A stretch of 64,000 nucleotides of DNA from an uncultured Clostridia bacterium (GTDB taxonomy: Bacteria; Bacillota; Clostridia; Oscillospirales; Acutalibacteraceae), in contig CAMVEX010000004.1 of the NCBI GenBank assembly GCA_947166625.1, positions 1-64,000 on the forward strand, in the 5' to 3' direction. The notes under the pieces are model-generated. The model was not told where the DNA came from, searched no databases, and worked only from the letters and a program-made list of their open reading frames with translations. Made by a program: the position numbers and the translations under genes. Each line of letters opens with the position of its first letter. Within the stretch, counting starts at the first letter, position 1. Below are positions 25,735 through 33,074 of this stretch, in pieces.

Positions 25735-25763
25735 ATTATACTTAAGCAAAATGCCGCGGTCAA
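25735..25763 (-). promoter_or_regulatory. Sigma-A promoter of shikimate kinase
   Basis: On the minus strand: TTGACC (25758-25763), 17-bp spacer, TATAAT (25735-25740). It is back-to-back with the ktrB promoter, with only 9 bp between the two -35 boxes. Confidence 0.75.
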
Positions 25764-25772
25764 TATTCAACC

Positions 25773-25800
25773 TTGAAATATATTTTACAGATGGTATAAT
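25773..25800 (+). promoter_or_regulatory. Sigma-A promoter of ktrB-ktrA
   Basis: TTGAAA (25773-25778), 16-bp spacer, TATAAT (25795-25800), 26 nt before the ktrB start. Confidence 0.75.
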
Positions 25801-25826
25801 ATACTCATATTTACAGGAGATTTTTT

Positions 25827-27167
25827 ATGAGTGTATTCAAAAAGCCAAAGCGAAACAGGATAAGCTCCTTTCAGATAATAGTTTTCGGCTTCGCCGCTCT
25901 GATTTTAGCCGGCTCGCTGCTTCTTATGCTTCCGGTTTCTTCAAAGAGCGGAGAGGTCACCCCGTTTAAGGATACGGTGTTTACCGCGACCTCAGCCGCG
26001 TGCGTAACGGGGCTTGTGGTCAAAGACACGGCGACTTACTGGTCATATTTCGGCCAGGCGGTGATCCTGATCCTGATACAGATAGGCGGGCTCGGGGTAA
26101 TAACCGTCGCGGCGTCATTCGCTCTGATAGCGGGCAGAAAAATATCTCTGCTTGAGCGATATACCATGCAAAACGCCATTTCGGCGACTCAGGTAGGCGG
26201 CGTTGTGAGAATGACTGTATTCATAGTCAGATCGTCGCTGATAATCGAGCTTGCCGGCGCGCTCGCGATGATGCCGGTGTTCATACCGAAATTCGGCGCG
26301 AAGGGAGTATGGATGTCCGTTTTTCATTCGATTTCGGCTTTTTGCAACGCGGGCTTTGACCTTATGGGAGAGGCTTCGGGCAAATTCAGCTCTCTTTCCG
26401 CGTTTTCGGGCGATCCGCTTGTCGTTACGGTCATCTGCCTGCTGATTCTGATCGGCGGCATAGGCTTTTTGACCTGGGATGATGCGGTGACCCATAAATT
26501 CAGATTCAAGAGATACCGTATGCAGAGCAAGACGGTGCTTGTGATATCCGCCGTGATTATCGCGGTGCCCGCGCTTATATTCTTTTTATTTGATTTCAAA
26601 GATCTTCCGGCAGGCGAGAGGATACTCAGATCCGTATTTCAGGCCGTAACTCCGAGGACCGCAGGATTCAGCACCGTCGATTTCGCCTCGATGACGGGCG
26701 GCGGCAGGATGATCATCGTTATCCTTATGCTCATAGGCGGCTCGTCGGGCTCGACGGCGGGCGGTATGAAGACCACCACTCTCGGCGTATTATTCGGCAA
26801 CGCGTTTTCGATAATCAGAAATAAAAAGAACGCCGAGCTTTTCGGGCGGAGGATCGAGGATTCAACGGTCAGGACGGCGACGGGAATAGTCACTCTTTAT
26901 CTCGTTCTTTCAATGGCGGGAACTCTGCTTCTCGGAGCCATCGAAGGGCTCCCGATAGGAGAATGCCTTTTTGAAACGGTTTCGGCTGTGGCAACGGTCG
27001 GGCTGAGCCTCGGTATCACTCCCGATTTGAAGGTTGCATCAAGGGTGGTTTTGATCATTCTCATGTTTATCGGCAGGGTAGGCGGGCTCACGGTCATATT
27101 TGCCACGGTTTCGCGAAAGAAGCCGCAGGTAGCGGAAATGCCGGTCGAAAAAATCACGGTAGGTTAA
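25827..27167 (+). CDS. ktrB: Potassium uptake channel subunit, TrkH/KtrB family
   Basis: A 446-aa membrane protein with the four M1-P-M2 repeats of the SKT superfamily. The selectivity-filter residues of the four P-loops are visible: CVTGLVV, FCNAGFDL, PRTAGFST and ATVGLSL, each with the conserved glycine. It conducts K+ (often Na+-dependent) at the plasma membrane and needs the RCK-type partner encoded 11 nt downstream. AGGAG precedes the ATG. Length matches KtrB/NtpJ rather than the longer TrkH. Confidence 0.95.
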   Translation: MSVFKKPKRNRISSFQIIVFGFAALILAGSLLLMLPVSSKSGEVTPFKDTVFTATSAACVTGLVVKDTATYWSYFGQAVILILIQIGGLGVITVAASFALIAGRKISLLERYTMQNAISATQVGGVVRMTVFIVRSSLIIELAGALAMMPVFIPKFGAKGVWMSVFHSISAFCNAGFDLMGEASGKFSSLSAFSGDPLVVTVICLLILIGGIGFLTWDDAVTHKFRFKRYRMQSKTVLVISAVIIAVPALIFFLFDFKDLPAGERILRSVFQAVTPRTAGFSTVDFASMTGGGRMIIVILMLIGGSSGSTAGGMKTTTLGVLFGNAFSIIRNKKNAELFGRRIEDSTVRTATGIVTLYLVLSMAGTLLLGAIEGLPIGECLFETVSAVATVGLSLGITPDLKVASRVVLIILMFIGRVGGLTVIFATVSRKKPQVAEMPVEKITVG

Positions 27168-27178
27168 AAGGAGAAAAT

Positions 27179-27826
27179 ATGAAATCTGTATTATTGATAG
27201 GTCTCGGAGTATTCGGAACTCAGGTGGCGGAGGAGCTCAATAAGCTCGGCCACGAAATAATGGCGGTGGATAAAGAGGAAAAAAGGGTGAATGACGCCAT
27301 GCCTCTCGTTACCGACGCCCAGATAGGAGACAGCACAAGCGTCGCTTTTCTGCGCGAGCTCGGCGTTGATAATTACGATGTCTGTATCGTCGCCATCGGC
27401 AGCGATTTCCAATCATCGCTTGAAACCGCCTGCAATCTCAAAGAACTCGGCGCTAAGCTCGTGGTTGCCCGGGCGGACAGGGATGTTCAGGCAAAATTCC
27501 TGCTTAAAAACGGAGCCGACAAGGTGGTCAACCCCGAAAAGCAGGTAGCCAAATGGACCGCCGTGCGTTACACTTCGGATCATATACTTGATTATGTTCC
27601 CCTCGATGAGAATCACGCAATCTATGAGGTTGATATTCCTTCCGAGTGGTACGGCAAAACGGTCGGCAGTATCGAGATAAGAAAAAAATACGGCATAAAT
27701 ATAATGGGCATAAAGCAAAACGGCAGCATGAATCTTTCGGTCACACCCGATATCGTCTTTAATCCGGGAGGGTCGGTGCTCGTTTTGGGTGAATACCGCA
27801 ACCTTCATAAATGCTTCAGAATCTGA
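27179..27826 (+). CDS. ktrA: Potassium channel regulatory subunit, TrkA/KtrA RCK protein
   Basis: A 215-aa cytoplasmic regulator. RCK_N (residues 1-135) has the nucleotide-binding GLGVFG motif and a VDKEEKRV acidic end of beta-2; RCK_C follows (about 140-215). It forms an octameric ring that opens KtrB on ATP binding and closes it with ADP, and may bind c-di-AMP through RCK_C. AAAGGAG lies 6 nt before the ATG. Second gene of ktrBA, followed by a terminator. Confidence 0.95.
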   Translation: MKSVLLIGLGVFGTQVAEELNKLGHEIMAVDKEEKRVNDAMPLVTDAQIGDSTSVAFLRELGVDNYDVCIVAIGSDFQSSLETACNLKELGAKLVVARADRDVQAKFLLKNGADKVVNPEKQVAKWTAVRYTSDHILDYVPLDENHAIYEVDIPSEWYGKTVGSIEIRKKYGINIMGIKQNGSMNLSVTPDIVFNPGGSVLVLGEYRNLHKCFRI

Positions 27827-27831
27827 AAAAC

Positions 27832-27862
27832 AAAGCTCACGGTAATGCTACCGTGAGCTTTT
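27832..27862 (+). terminator. Terminator of ktrBA
   Basis: A 13-bp perfect stem (27832-27844 with 27849-27861), ATGC loop, ending in TTTT; it also lies past the end of the convergent ACP gene. Confidence 0.9.
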
Positions 27863-27879
27863 AACATATTATTTGAAGT

Positions 27880-28104
27880 TTATTTGTTTTTCTCAATGTA
27901 AGCGATAAGCTCGCCTACGGTCGAAATATTGATTATCTCGCTGTTAGGTATCGAAATGCCGAATGTATCCTCCGCCTCAACGGCAAGGTTGATCATATCA
28001 AGCGAGCTCATTCCGAGATCTTTCCTGAGGAATGTGTCTTCGGTGATTTCGGAGGGGTCGATATCAACATAATTAAGAATGATTTCGATTATATTTTCAA
28101 GCAT
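27880..28104 (-). CDS. Free-standing acyl/peptidyl carrier protein
   Basis: A 74-aa carrier protein. The phosphopantetheine attachment serine is in DLGMSSLDMINL near residue 34, and the four-helix pattern and acidic helix II fit ACP/PCP. In this setting it probably carries the acyl or aminoacyl group activated by the AMP ligase two genes upstream. It follows the condensation-type gene by 13 nt and is the last gene of the unit. It could resemble FAS AcpP, but no fatty-acid synthesis genes adjoin it. Confidence 0.9.
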   Translation of the reverse strand: MLENIIEIILNYVDIDPSEITEDTFLRKDLGMSSLDMINLAVEAEDTFGISIPNSEIINISTVGELIAYIEKNK

Positions 28105-28117
28105 TTTCTTCGTCCTT

Positions 28118-29494
28118 TCAGTCTATGTTATCAAGTATTTCTTTGAGAGTGATGTCGGGATTTGAGCAGCCCATTACAAGCGCCTTTACGGTATTGTCGT
28201 GAAGGGAATCAATATCGGAGCGCGAGATCGAATCCGTCCTGTGGAGATAGGCGAATCTCAGGCCGCCGGTGGTCGAATCCTTCATCGTGTAGGTGTAGAG
28301 CGGCATAACATATCTGCCGAGCGGATAACTGTGGAATTCATACTCCCAGCCGTTCATCGTATCATCCTCAAGCGGGAACCACGAAAACATCATGGTGGAA
28401 GTGCCGTCAACCATACTGTAGCCGAACATTTCTCTCTCGTTTTCGAGCCAGGTGATGAAGGGATAATTATTATGTCTCATTATATCGCCCTGAAGGGTCT
28501 TGAGCTTATCCACAGCCTGAGCGAAAGTGAGATCTTCCGGGAGGATAATCCTCCAGGGCAGAGCGGAAGCCATGGTGCCGCCGCACCGCTTATCGTTGAG
28601 GGTCTTGCGCCTGCTGGAGAGGACAAGGAAATGAGTATCATCGTGCCTGTGATTTATCTTGCCAACATGGAGCCTCATGCCGAGCTGGACCACGCATTCG
28701 CCGCTTATCTGATTATTCGCCATATAATCAAGGATCACTTTGCTGTCTTCAACGGTGAGAGGCTTCTTGACAAGCTCCGCTTTATCGTGGATGGGGTCAA
28801 AGCTGCCGCAGGCCCTTAAATCGGGATTTTTCTTTTTGATTCTTGCTTTATCAAGAGGCTCGGGCCCCATAACGCCGTTCCAGATGGGCTCGCCGTCTTT
28901 CTTGAAATAGTTTACGAAGAAATCTTTATCGGCCTGTACCTTTTCTTTATTATCAATATATTCAAGTTCTTTTTTGACCGTCGCCTCATAGCTTCCGAGG
29001 GGTTTGGGCATATCGGAGCCGCCTTCGAGGGCTTCATAAACCGCGAGCAGATCCGCAAAGAATACGAAAACTGCGGGGGCGTCCATCGCGAGATGAATCA
29101 CATTGATATATATTCCGTTTCTGCCGTCGGCAGTGTTGTAGAAATAAATGCGGTAGGTTTCGCCTTTGAGAAATTTGATCGGCTTCTGAGCGTCGGCGGT
29201 AAAAAACTTTTCCTGCTCCTCATCGCTTTTGAAATTCATTACGGGTATCTTGCCGATCTTAACGCTGTCTTCAAAATACTGCTTCATTCCGCCTTTTTTC
29301 ATAAAGCGAAGGCGCATACAGTCGTTTCTCTCTATCTCTTTTTCGAGAGCCTTCTGCATTATGTCAAAGTTGATTTTTCTCTTGACGGTAATTGATGCCG
29401 GGATCTGTATAACCTGCTTGTGAAAGAAGGAATACTTAAGCATGAAATGGATCATTTCCTGCGCGGGGGTAAAACGGTAGATTTCGTTACTCAT
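28118..29494 (-). CDS. Stand-alone condensation-domain-like acyltransferase
   Basis: A 458-aa protein of the CoA/carrier-dependent acyltransferase fold (NRPS condensation domain, PapA/WS-type). The catalytic motif HHxxxDG appears as IHLAMDA near residue 138: the second His and the Asp are kept, the first His and Gly are changed. Context of the motif (FFADLLAVYEAL) also matches condensation domains. It most likely joins an ACP-bound acyl group to an amine or alcohol. It is the whole gene, not a module of a larger NRPS. Start overlaps the AMP-ligase stop by 4 nt (ATGA), so expression is coupled. Confidence 0.75.
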   Translation of the reverse strand: MSNEIYRFTPAQEMIHFMLKYSFFHKQVIQIPASITVKRKINFDIMQKALEKEIERNDCMRLRFMKKGGMKQYFEDSVKIGKIPVMNFKSDEEQEKFFTADAQKPIKFLKGETYRIYFYNTADGRNGIYINVIHLAMDAPAVFVFFADLLAVYEALEGGSDMPKPLGSYEATVKKELEYIDNKEKVQADKDFFVNYFKKDGEPIWNGVMGPEPLDKARIKKKNPDLRACGSFDPIHDKAELVKKPLTVEDSKVILDYMANNQISGECVVQLGMRLHVGKINHRHDDTHFLVLSSRRKTLNDKRCGGTMASALPWRIILPEDLTFAQAVDKLKTLQGDIMRHNNYPFITWLENEREMFGYSMVDGTSTMMFSWFPLEDDTMNGWEYEFHSYPLGRYVMPLYTYTMKDSTTGGLRFAYLHRTDSISRSDIDSLHDNTVKALVMGCSNPDITLKEILDNID

Positions 29495-31044
29495 TTTGAT
29501 ACTACGGTTTCCTTTCGCTTTATTTTGCCGTTTGCGGTCCTCTCAAAAGGAACATCCCTCAAACGGAGTTCTGAAATGATGTGAGATGCTTTTGCGGTAT
29601 TATTCATTTTTTTGATTTTTTCGGAGATAACGCTCTTAATATCCTTTATCCCTTGGAGTGCGCAGAATTCATCATCCGGGAATACCTCGGCGATGATGCG
29701 GTCGTTTTCGGCATAGATCTGCACTTCGCTCACTTCGTGGATGGGGGCGAATTTTTTTTCTATCGCCTCGGGAGACACGTTTTCTCCTCCCGAAAGGATT
29801 ATCAGGTTTTTGAGTCGGCCCGTGATGAAAAGCTGCCTGTCTTCGGTCACATAACCTATATCGCCGGTGCGCAGCCAACCGTCAATGGTAAAAATCTTTT
29901 TGGTTTCTTCGGGCATTTTATAATAGCCGAGCATTACGGAGGGCGTTTTTACCTGGATCTCGCCGTTTTGAGTGCGTATATCGCAGATGTCAATGACCCT
30001 GCCTACGGATTCGTTTGAAACCGTTTCATCGGGGACGGAGATCCTGCACCCCGCCTCGGTCATGCCGTAGCCCTGCCTGAGATAGATGCCGAGCCTGTCA
30101 TATTCCTCTACCAGCTCGGGGTTGAGATAGGCTCCGCCCGAAATGAGCCAGCGAATATTTTTGCCGAATACCTTTTCTTTGGCTTCTTCCAAAGTGAGAG
30201 GGTTGTTTTTCCTGCCGGTCAATACTCTGATCCTCTGGAGCAGTGATTGCGCTATCATCGGCACGATCCTCATAACGCTCGGCTGGAATTTTGCGAGATT
30301 TGAGTTGAGATTCCTGAGATCGTCGTTGAGGCATACAGTTACGCCGTCTATCAGATTGCGGACGCAGTCGCCCGAGAAGCAGTAAATATGATGCATCGGC
30401 AAAACCGAGAGGGCTACATTGCCCTCGCCCAGCGCCTCGCAGTAATCGGTGTACATAAGATTTGAAATGAGGGAATTTGTCGAGAGCATAACTCCCTTGC
30501 GCTTGCCGGTGGTGCCGCTCGTATAGATTATGAGGGCGCATTTATTTTTATCCACCTTGAAATCGGCAAGGTTTGCATATTTCGACTCGGAGGAAAAATC
30601 TTTTGTTATCCTCTGAAAAATTTCTTTGTCGCTGGTGTTGATGAATTTCCATATTCTCGGTAGAGCAACGCCGATCTTATCGGTATCCGCCGCGAAATAA
30701 TCATCATACATCACTATATCAATATCTGCGTAGTCAAAGAGATTGACGGCGTCTGCGGTGGAAATATCGGGCGAAAAAGGCACCGCCACATTGCCGCTGA
30801 GAAGGATCCCGAAAAAGTAAATAATGAAAGAATAAGAGGTCTTGCCCGCTATCGCTATATGCTTGTTGCAGACGGAATCATAAATAAGCCTGCGGCATAC
30901 GGCAAGCGAATCGTCTCTGACCTCGATATATGATTTTTCTTTTATCTCTCCGTCTTCAATATACTTGATAAACGCTCTGTCGCCGAATTTTTCGGCGGCG
31001 TTGTCAAGCAGTTCTCTGAGATCGGGTATATAAAAATCTTTCAT
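29491..31044 (-). CDS. AMP-dependent acyl/aryl acid ligase (adenylation enzyme)
   Basis: A 517-aa ANL-superfamily enzyme. Core motifs: YTSGTTGKRKGVM near residue 175, QGYGMTEAG near 315, WLRTGDIGY near 395 and the C-terminal catalytic lysine in NGKIKRKE. It adenylates a carboxylate and passes it to a thiol, here probably the downstream ACP rather than CoA. Sequence style is closer to long-chain acyl-CoA synthetase/FAAL than to amino-acid adenylation domains, but the substrate is not readable. Start at 31044 is set by GAGG 6-7 nt upstream. First gene of the AMP ligase-condensation-ACP unit. Confidence 0.85.
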   Translation of the reverse strand: MKDFYIPDLRELLDNAAEKFGDRAFIKYIEDGEIKEKSYIEVRDDSLAVCRRLIYDSVCNKHIAIAGKTSYSFIIYFFGILLSGNVAVPFSPDISTADAVNLFDYADIDIVMYDDYFAADTDKIGVALPRIWKFINTSDKEIFQRITKDFSSESKYANLADFKVDKNKCALIIYTSGTTGKRKGVMLSTNSLISNLMYTDYCEALGEGNVALSVLPMHHIYCFSGDCVRNLIDGVTVCLNDDLRNLNSNLAKFQPSVMRIVPMIAQSLLQRIRVLTGRKNNPLTLEEAKEKVFGKNIRWLISGGAYLNPELVEEYDRLGIYLRQGYGMTEAGCRISVPDETVSNESVGRVIDICDIRTQNGEIQVKTPSVMLGYYKMPEETKKIFTIDGWLRTGDIGYVTEDRQLFITGRLKNLIILSGGENVSPEAIEKKFAPIHEVSEVQIYAENDRIIAEVFPDDEFCALQGIKDIKSVISEKIKKMNNTAKASHIISELRLRDVPFERTANGKIKRKETVVSK

Positions 31045-31216
31045 TGTTTCCTCTTCGCGGCGGATAAAATGTTTTCGAAGCCAAAAGCACTTCACACCCG
31101 CCGATTACAGATTTTATATTTTACATAAAAAGAATTAAACAGACATTTTCAATATTTATTTGATTTTTCATACATTTGATATAATTTGTCTGAATTTCGG
31201 AGCCGTTTATGCCGGG

Positions 31217-31822
31217 TCATTCACGGGTTTCGGTTCCCGTATTTTCAGCCGACGAGATGATATAATCCGGTGTAACACGGCAGGAATAAATGAATCCCGG
31301 TATATTTGACACAATGCCGTTCTCTCCGATTTCAAAACTGACGGATTTCAGATTGCCGGATATTCCCTCGCCCGTGCATTTCAGATGAGCTTCTTTAAGG
31401 GTCCAGAGCATAAGAAGCCTCTGCGGATCGGAGCCGACGAATTCGATTTCGCTGTCTGTCGCCGTGCGTCTGAGGATCCGCAGACCTCTGTTTTTATTTT
31501 CTTCTATATCTATGCCTACGGGGTTTCCCGAGACCGCCGCCGCTGCGAAATGACCGCTGTGGCTGATGCCGATAAAACAATCATTTCCCGCAACGTACGG
31601 CTTGCCGTTACCGGCGAAGGTGAATTCGACCTTTTCATCGGGGATATTCAGATATTCCGAAACGAGGGAGCGGGCTATATGATCCGCGAGGATGCAGAGC
31701 TTTATGTCGCTCTCCCTGCCGTATCCGTCCGCTTTTTTGCGCCTGCCGGGCGACATCGCGGAATACATTTTTTCATATTCCGAGGGCGTAAAATCACCGA
31801 TGTTTTTAATTACGATCTTCAT
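31217..31822 (-). CDS. 4'-phosphopantetheinyl transferase, Sfp type
   Basis: A 201-aa PPTase. The diagnostic motifs are GNGKPY, FIGISHSGHF, the Mg-binding VGIDIE and WTLKEAHLK. It transfers phosphopantetheine from CoA to the serine of carrier proteins. Size suits Sfp-type rather than AcpS. The substrate is probably the free-standing ACP encoded 3 kb downstream on the same strand; 172 nt without a gene separate it from the AMP ligase. It overlaps the lipoprotein gene by 4 nt and is the third gene from the birA promoter. Confidence 0.9.
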   Translation of the reverse strand: MKIVIKNIGDFTPSEYEKMYSAMSPGRRKKADGYGRESDIKLCILADHIARSLVSEYLNIPDEKVEFTFAGNGKPYVAGNDCFIGISHSGHFAAAAVSGNPVGIDIEENKNRGLRILRRTATDSEIEFVGSDPQRLLMLWTLKEAHLKCTGEGISGNLKSVSFEIGENGIVSNIPGFIYSCRVTPDYIISSAENTGTETRE

Positions 31823-32292
31823 TTCACATACATCGCCGTGCGGGCGTAGTTGTTTGAACCTACCTGACGGATGATTACCGCCTTTGCGCCGCTCTTTGCG
31901 TCATCGGGCATAAAGAACTGCCATCTTGCGGTTCCGTTTTCATCGGATTCGGCATTTTTGAGCCCTTCGATTTTCAAAACGGTTTCTCTGTCGTCATATA
32001 TTTCAATCGAAAATTCGCTGTTTGCCTCGCCCTTTATCGTCAGCGCGCAGAGGTCGCCGGGCTTCACATCCGCCGAGATTATCTCGACCTTTATGCCCGT
32101 TCCCTCCTGCTCGATCCTGTCGGAGCGGTGTGTGGTGGTGTCTCCGTTTGCCTGCGTTTGAGTCTGATTGTAATAATCGGCGGCGACAGGGTCGGGAGTG
32201 AATGTTTCTTCTTCGGTGATTTCTGCCTTTCCGCAGGATGCCAGGGCGAGCGCCGCGGCAAGGATAAATACAAAAACAAGGGATTTTTTCAT
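31819..32292 (-). CDS. Lipoprotein of unknown function
   Basis: A 157-aa protein with a lipobox signal peptide (ALALASC near residue 20) and a Thr/Gln/Asp-rich linker of about 40 residues. A roughly 90-residue beta-rich domain follows, containing SADVKPGD and DDAKSGAKAVI. The domain looks like an Ig-like or carbohydrate-binding fold, but I cannot name a family. It lies 4 nt after birA and overlaps PPTase by 4 nt. Confidence 0.75.
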   Translation of the reverse strand: MKKSLVFVFILAAALALASCGKAEITEEETFTPDPVAADYYNQTQTQANGDTTTHRSDRIEQEGTGIKVEIISADVKPGDLCALTIKGEANSEFSIEIYDDRETVLKIEGLKNAESDENGTARWQFFMPDDAKSGAKAVIIRQVGSNNYARTAMYVK

Positions 32293-32296
32293 TTTT

Positions 32297-32998
32297 TCAC
32301 CTCATGATCAGGGAGATTTCGCCGGAGGAGAGAGATTCGGTGCCGGCGCCGGTTTCGATTTCAAGAGTAAAATCGGGATTTATGTCAAGAGCCTTGCCCT
32401 TGAATATTTTGCCGTCTTTTATATATTCGATCTCTTTGCCGAGAATAAACATACGCGATCTGTATTCGCCGAGAAGCTTCACGGGATCGCCCCGCAAATC
32501 GTATTCAAGGATTTTTACGGCGGTTTTCAGCGCGGTTTCTTTCGGATCCGGAGAAACGCCGAGCGACCCCGCGAGGGGAATGTCGGCAGGGAAAGCCTCC
32601 GTCGTGGCATTTATCCCGATTCCGGCGGCAATGAGGGTTTTGCCCGCGGATTCAAATTTTTCACACAGTATGCCGGCGATTTTCCTGCCGCCGAGATAAA
32701 TATCATTTACCCATTTGATATCCGTATGAATTCCCGTCGATTCCTCAATGCATTCGCATACGGCGACCGCGGCGGCTGGCGTGATATGCTCCGAGCCGCC
32801 TCCCGCTTCAAAAAGAAGGGTGAAATAAATTCCCGTCCCCTTCGGCGAATAGAAACTTTTGCCGTGCCTGCCGCGCCCTGCTGTCTGCTCGCGCGCAATG
32901 ATGAGGGAGGGCAGGGGAAGCGAGCCCGCGTTTTTACGGGCGTATGTATTGGTGGAATCAATGCTGTCAAATTCAAGTATATTTATATTCAAATCCAT
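32297..32998 (-). CDS. birA: Biotin-[acetyl-CoA-carboxylase] ligase, catalytic form without HTH
   Basis: A 233-aa BirA/BPL enzyme with the biotin-binding STNTYA segment, the catalytic loop TAGRGRHGKSF and the KWVNDIYL strand. The N-terminal DNA-binding domain of E. coli-type BirA is absent, so it is enzyme only. It attaches biotin to carboxylase carrier proteins. An in-frame start exists at 33058, but the promoter at 33024-33052 lies inside that extension, so the ATG at 32998 is preferred. First gene of a birA-lipoprotein-PPTase operon, pairing two enzymes that modify carrier proteins. Confidence 0.9.
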   Translation of the reverse strand: MDLNINILEFDSIDSTNTYARKNAGSLPLPSLIIAREQTAGRGRHGKSFYSPKGTGIYFTLLFEAGGGSEHITPAAAVAVCECIEESTGIHTDIKWVNDIYLGGRKIAGILCEKFESAGKTLIAAGIGINATTEAFPADIPLAGSLGVSPDPKETALKTAVKILEYDLRGDPVKLLGEYRSRMFILGKEIEYIKDGKIFKGKALDINPDFTLEIETGAGTESLSSGEISLIMR

Positions 32999-33023
32999 CA
33001 CCTTGGCAAAAACAAGTCTTTTT

Positions 33024-33052
33024 ATTATAACAAGACGGGCGGCCGATGTCAA
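33024..33052 (-). promoter_or_regulatory. Consensus promoter of birA-lipoprotein-PPTase, inside a hairpin
   Basis: On the minus strand: TTGACA (33047-33052), 17-bp spacer, TATAAT (33024-33029), a perfect consensus. The -35 box sits in the loop of a 9-bp GC-rich inverted repeat (33035-33043 with 33060-33068) that immediately follows the stop of the upstream hydrolase gene. Confidence 0.85.
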
Positions 33053-33074
33053 ATTCACCGCCGCCCGTTCTGAA

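Noticed and set aside
31045-31216. A riboswitch or small RNA in the 172-nt gap before the AMP ligase
   Set aside because: The region is AT-rich with weak -10-like hexamers only; I see no conserved riboswitch core or stable hairpin.
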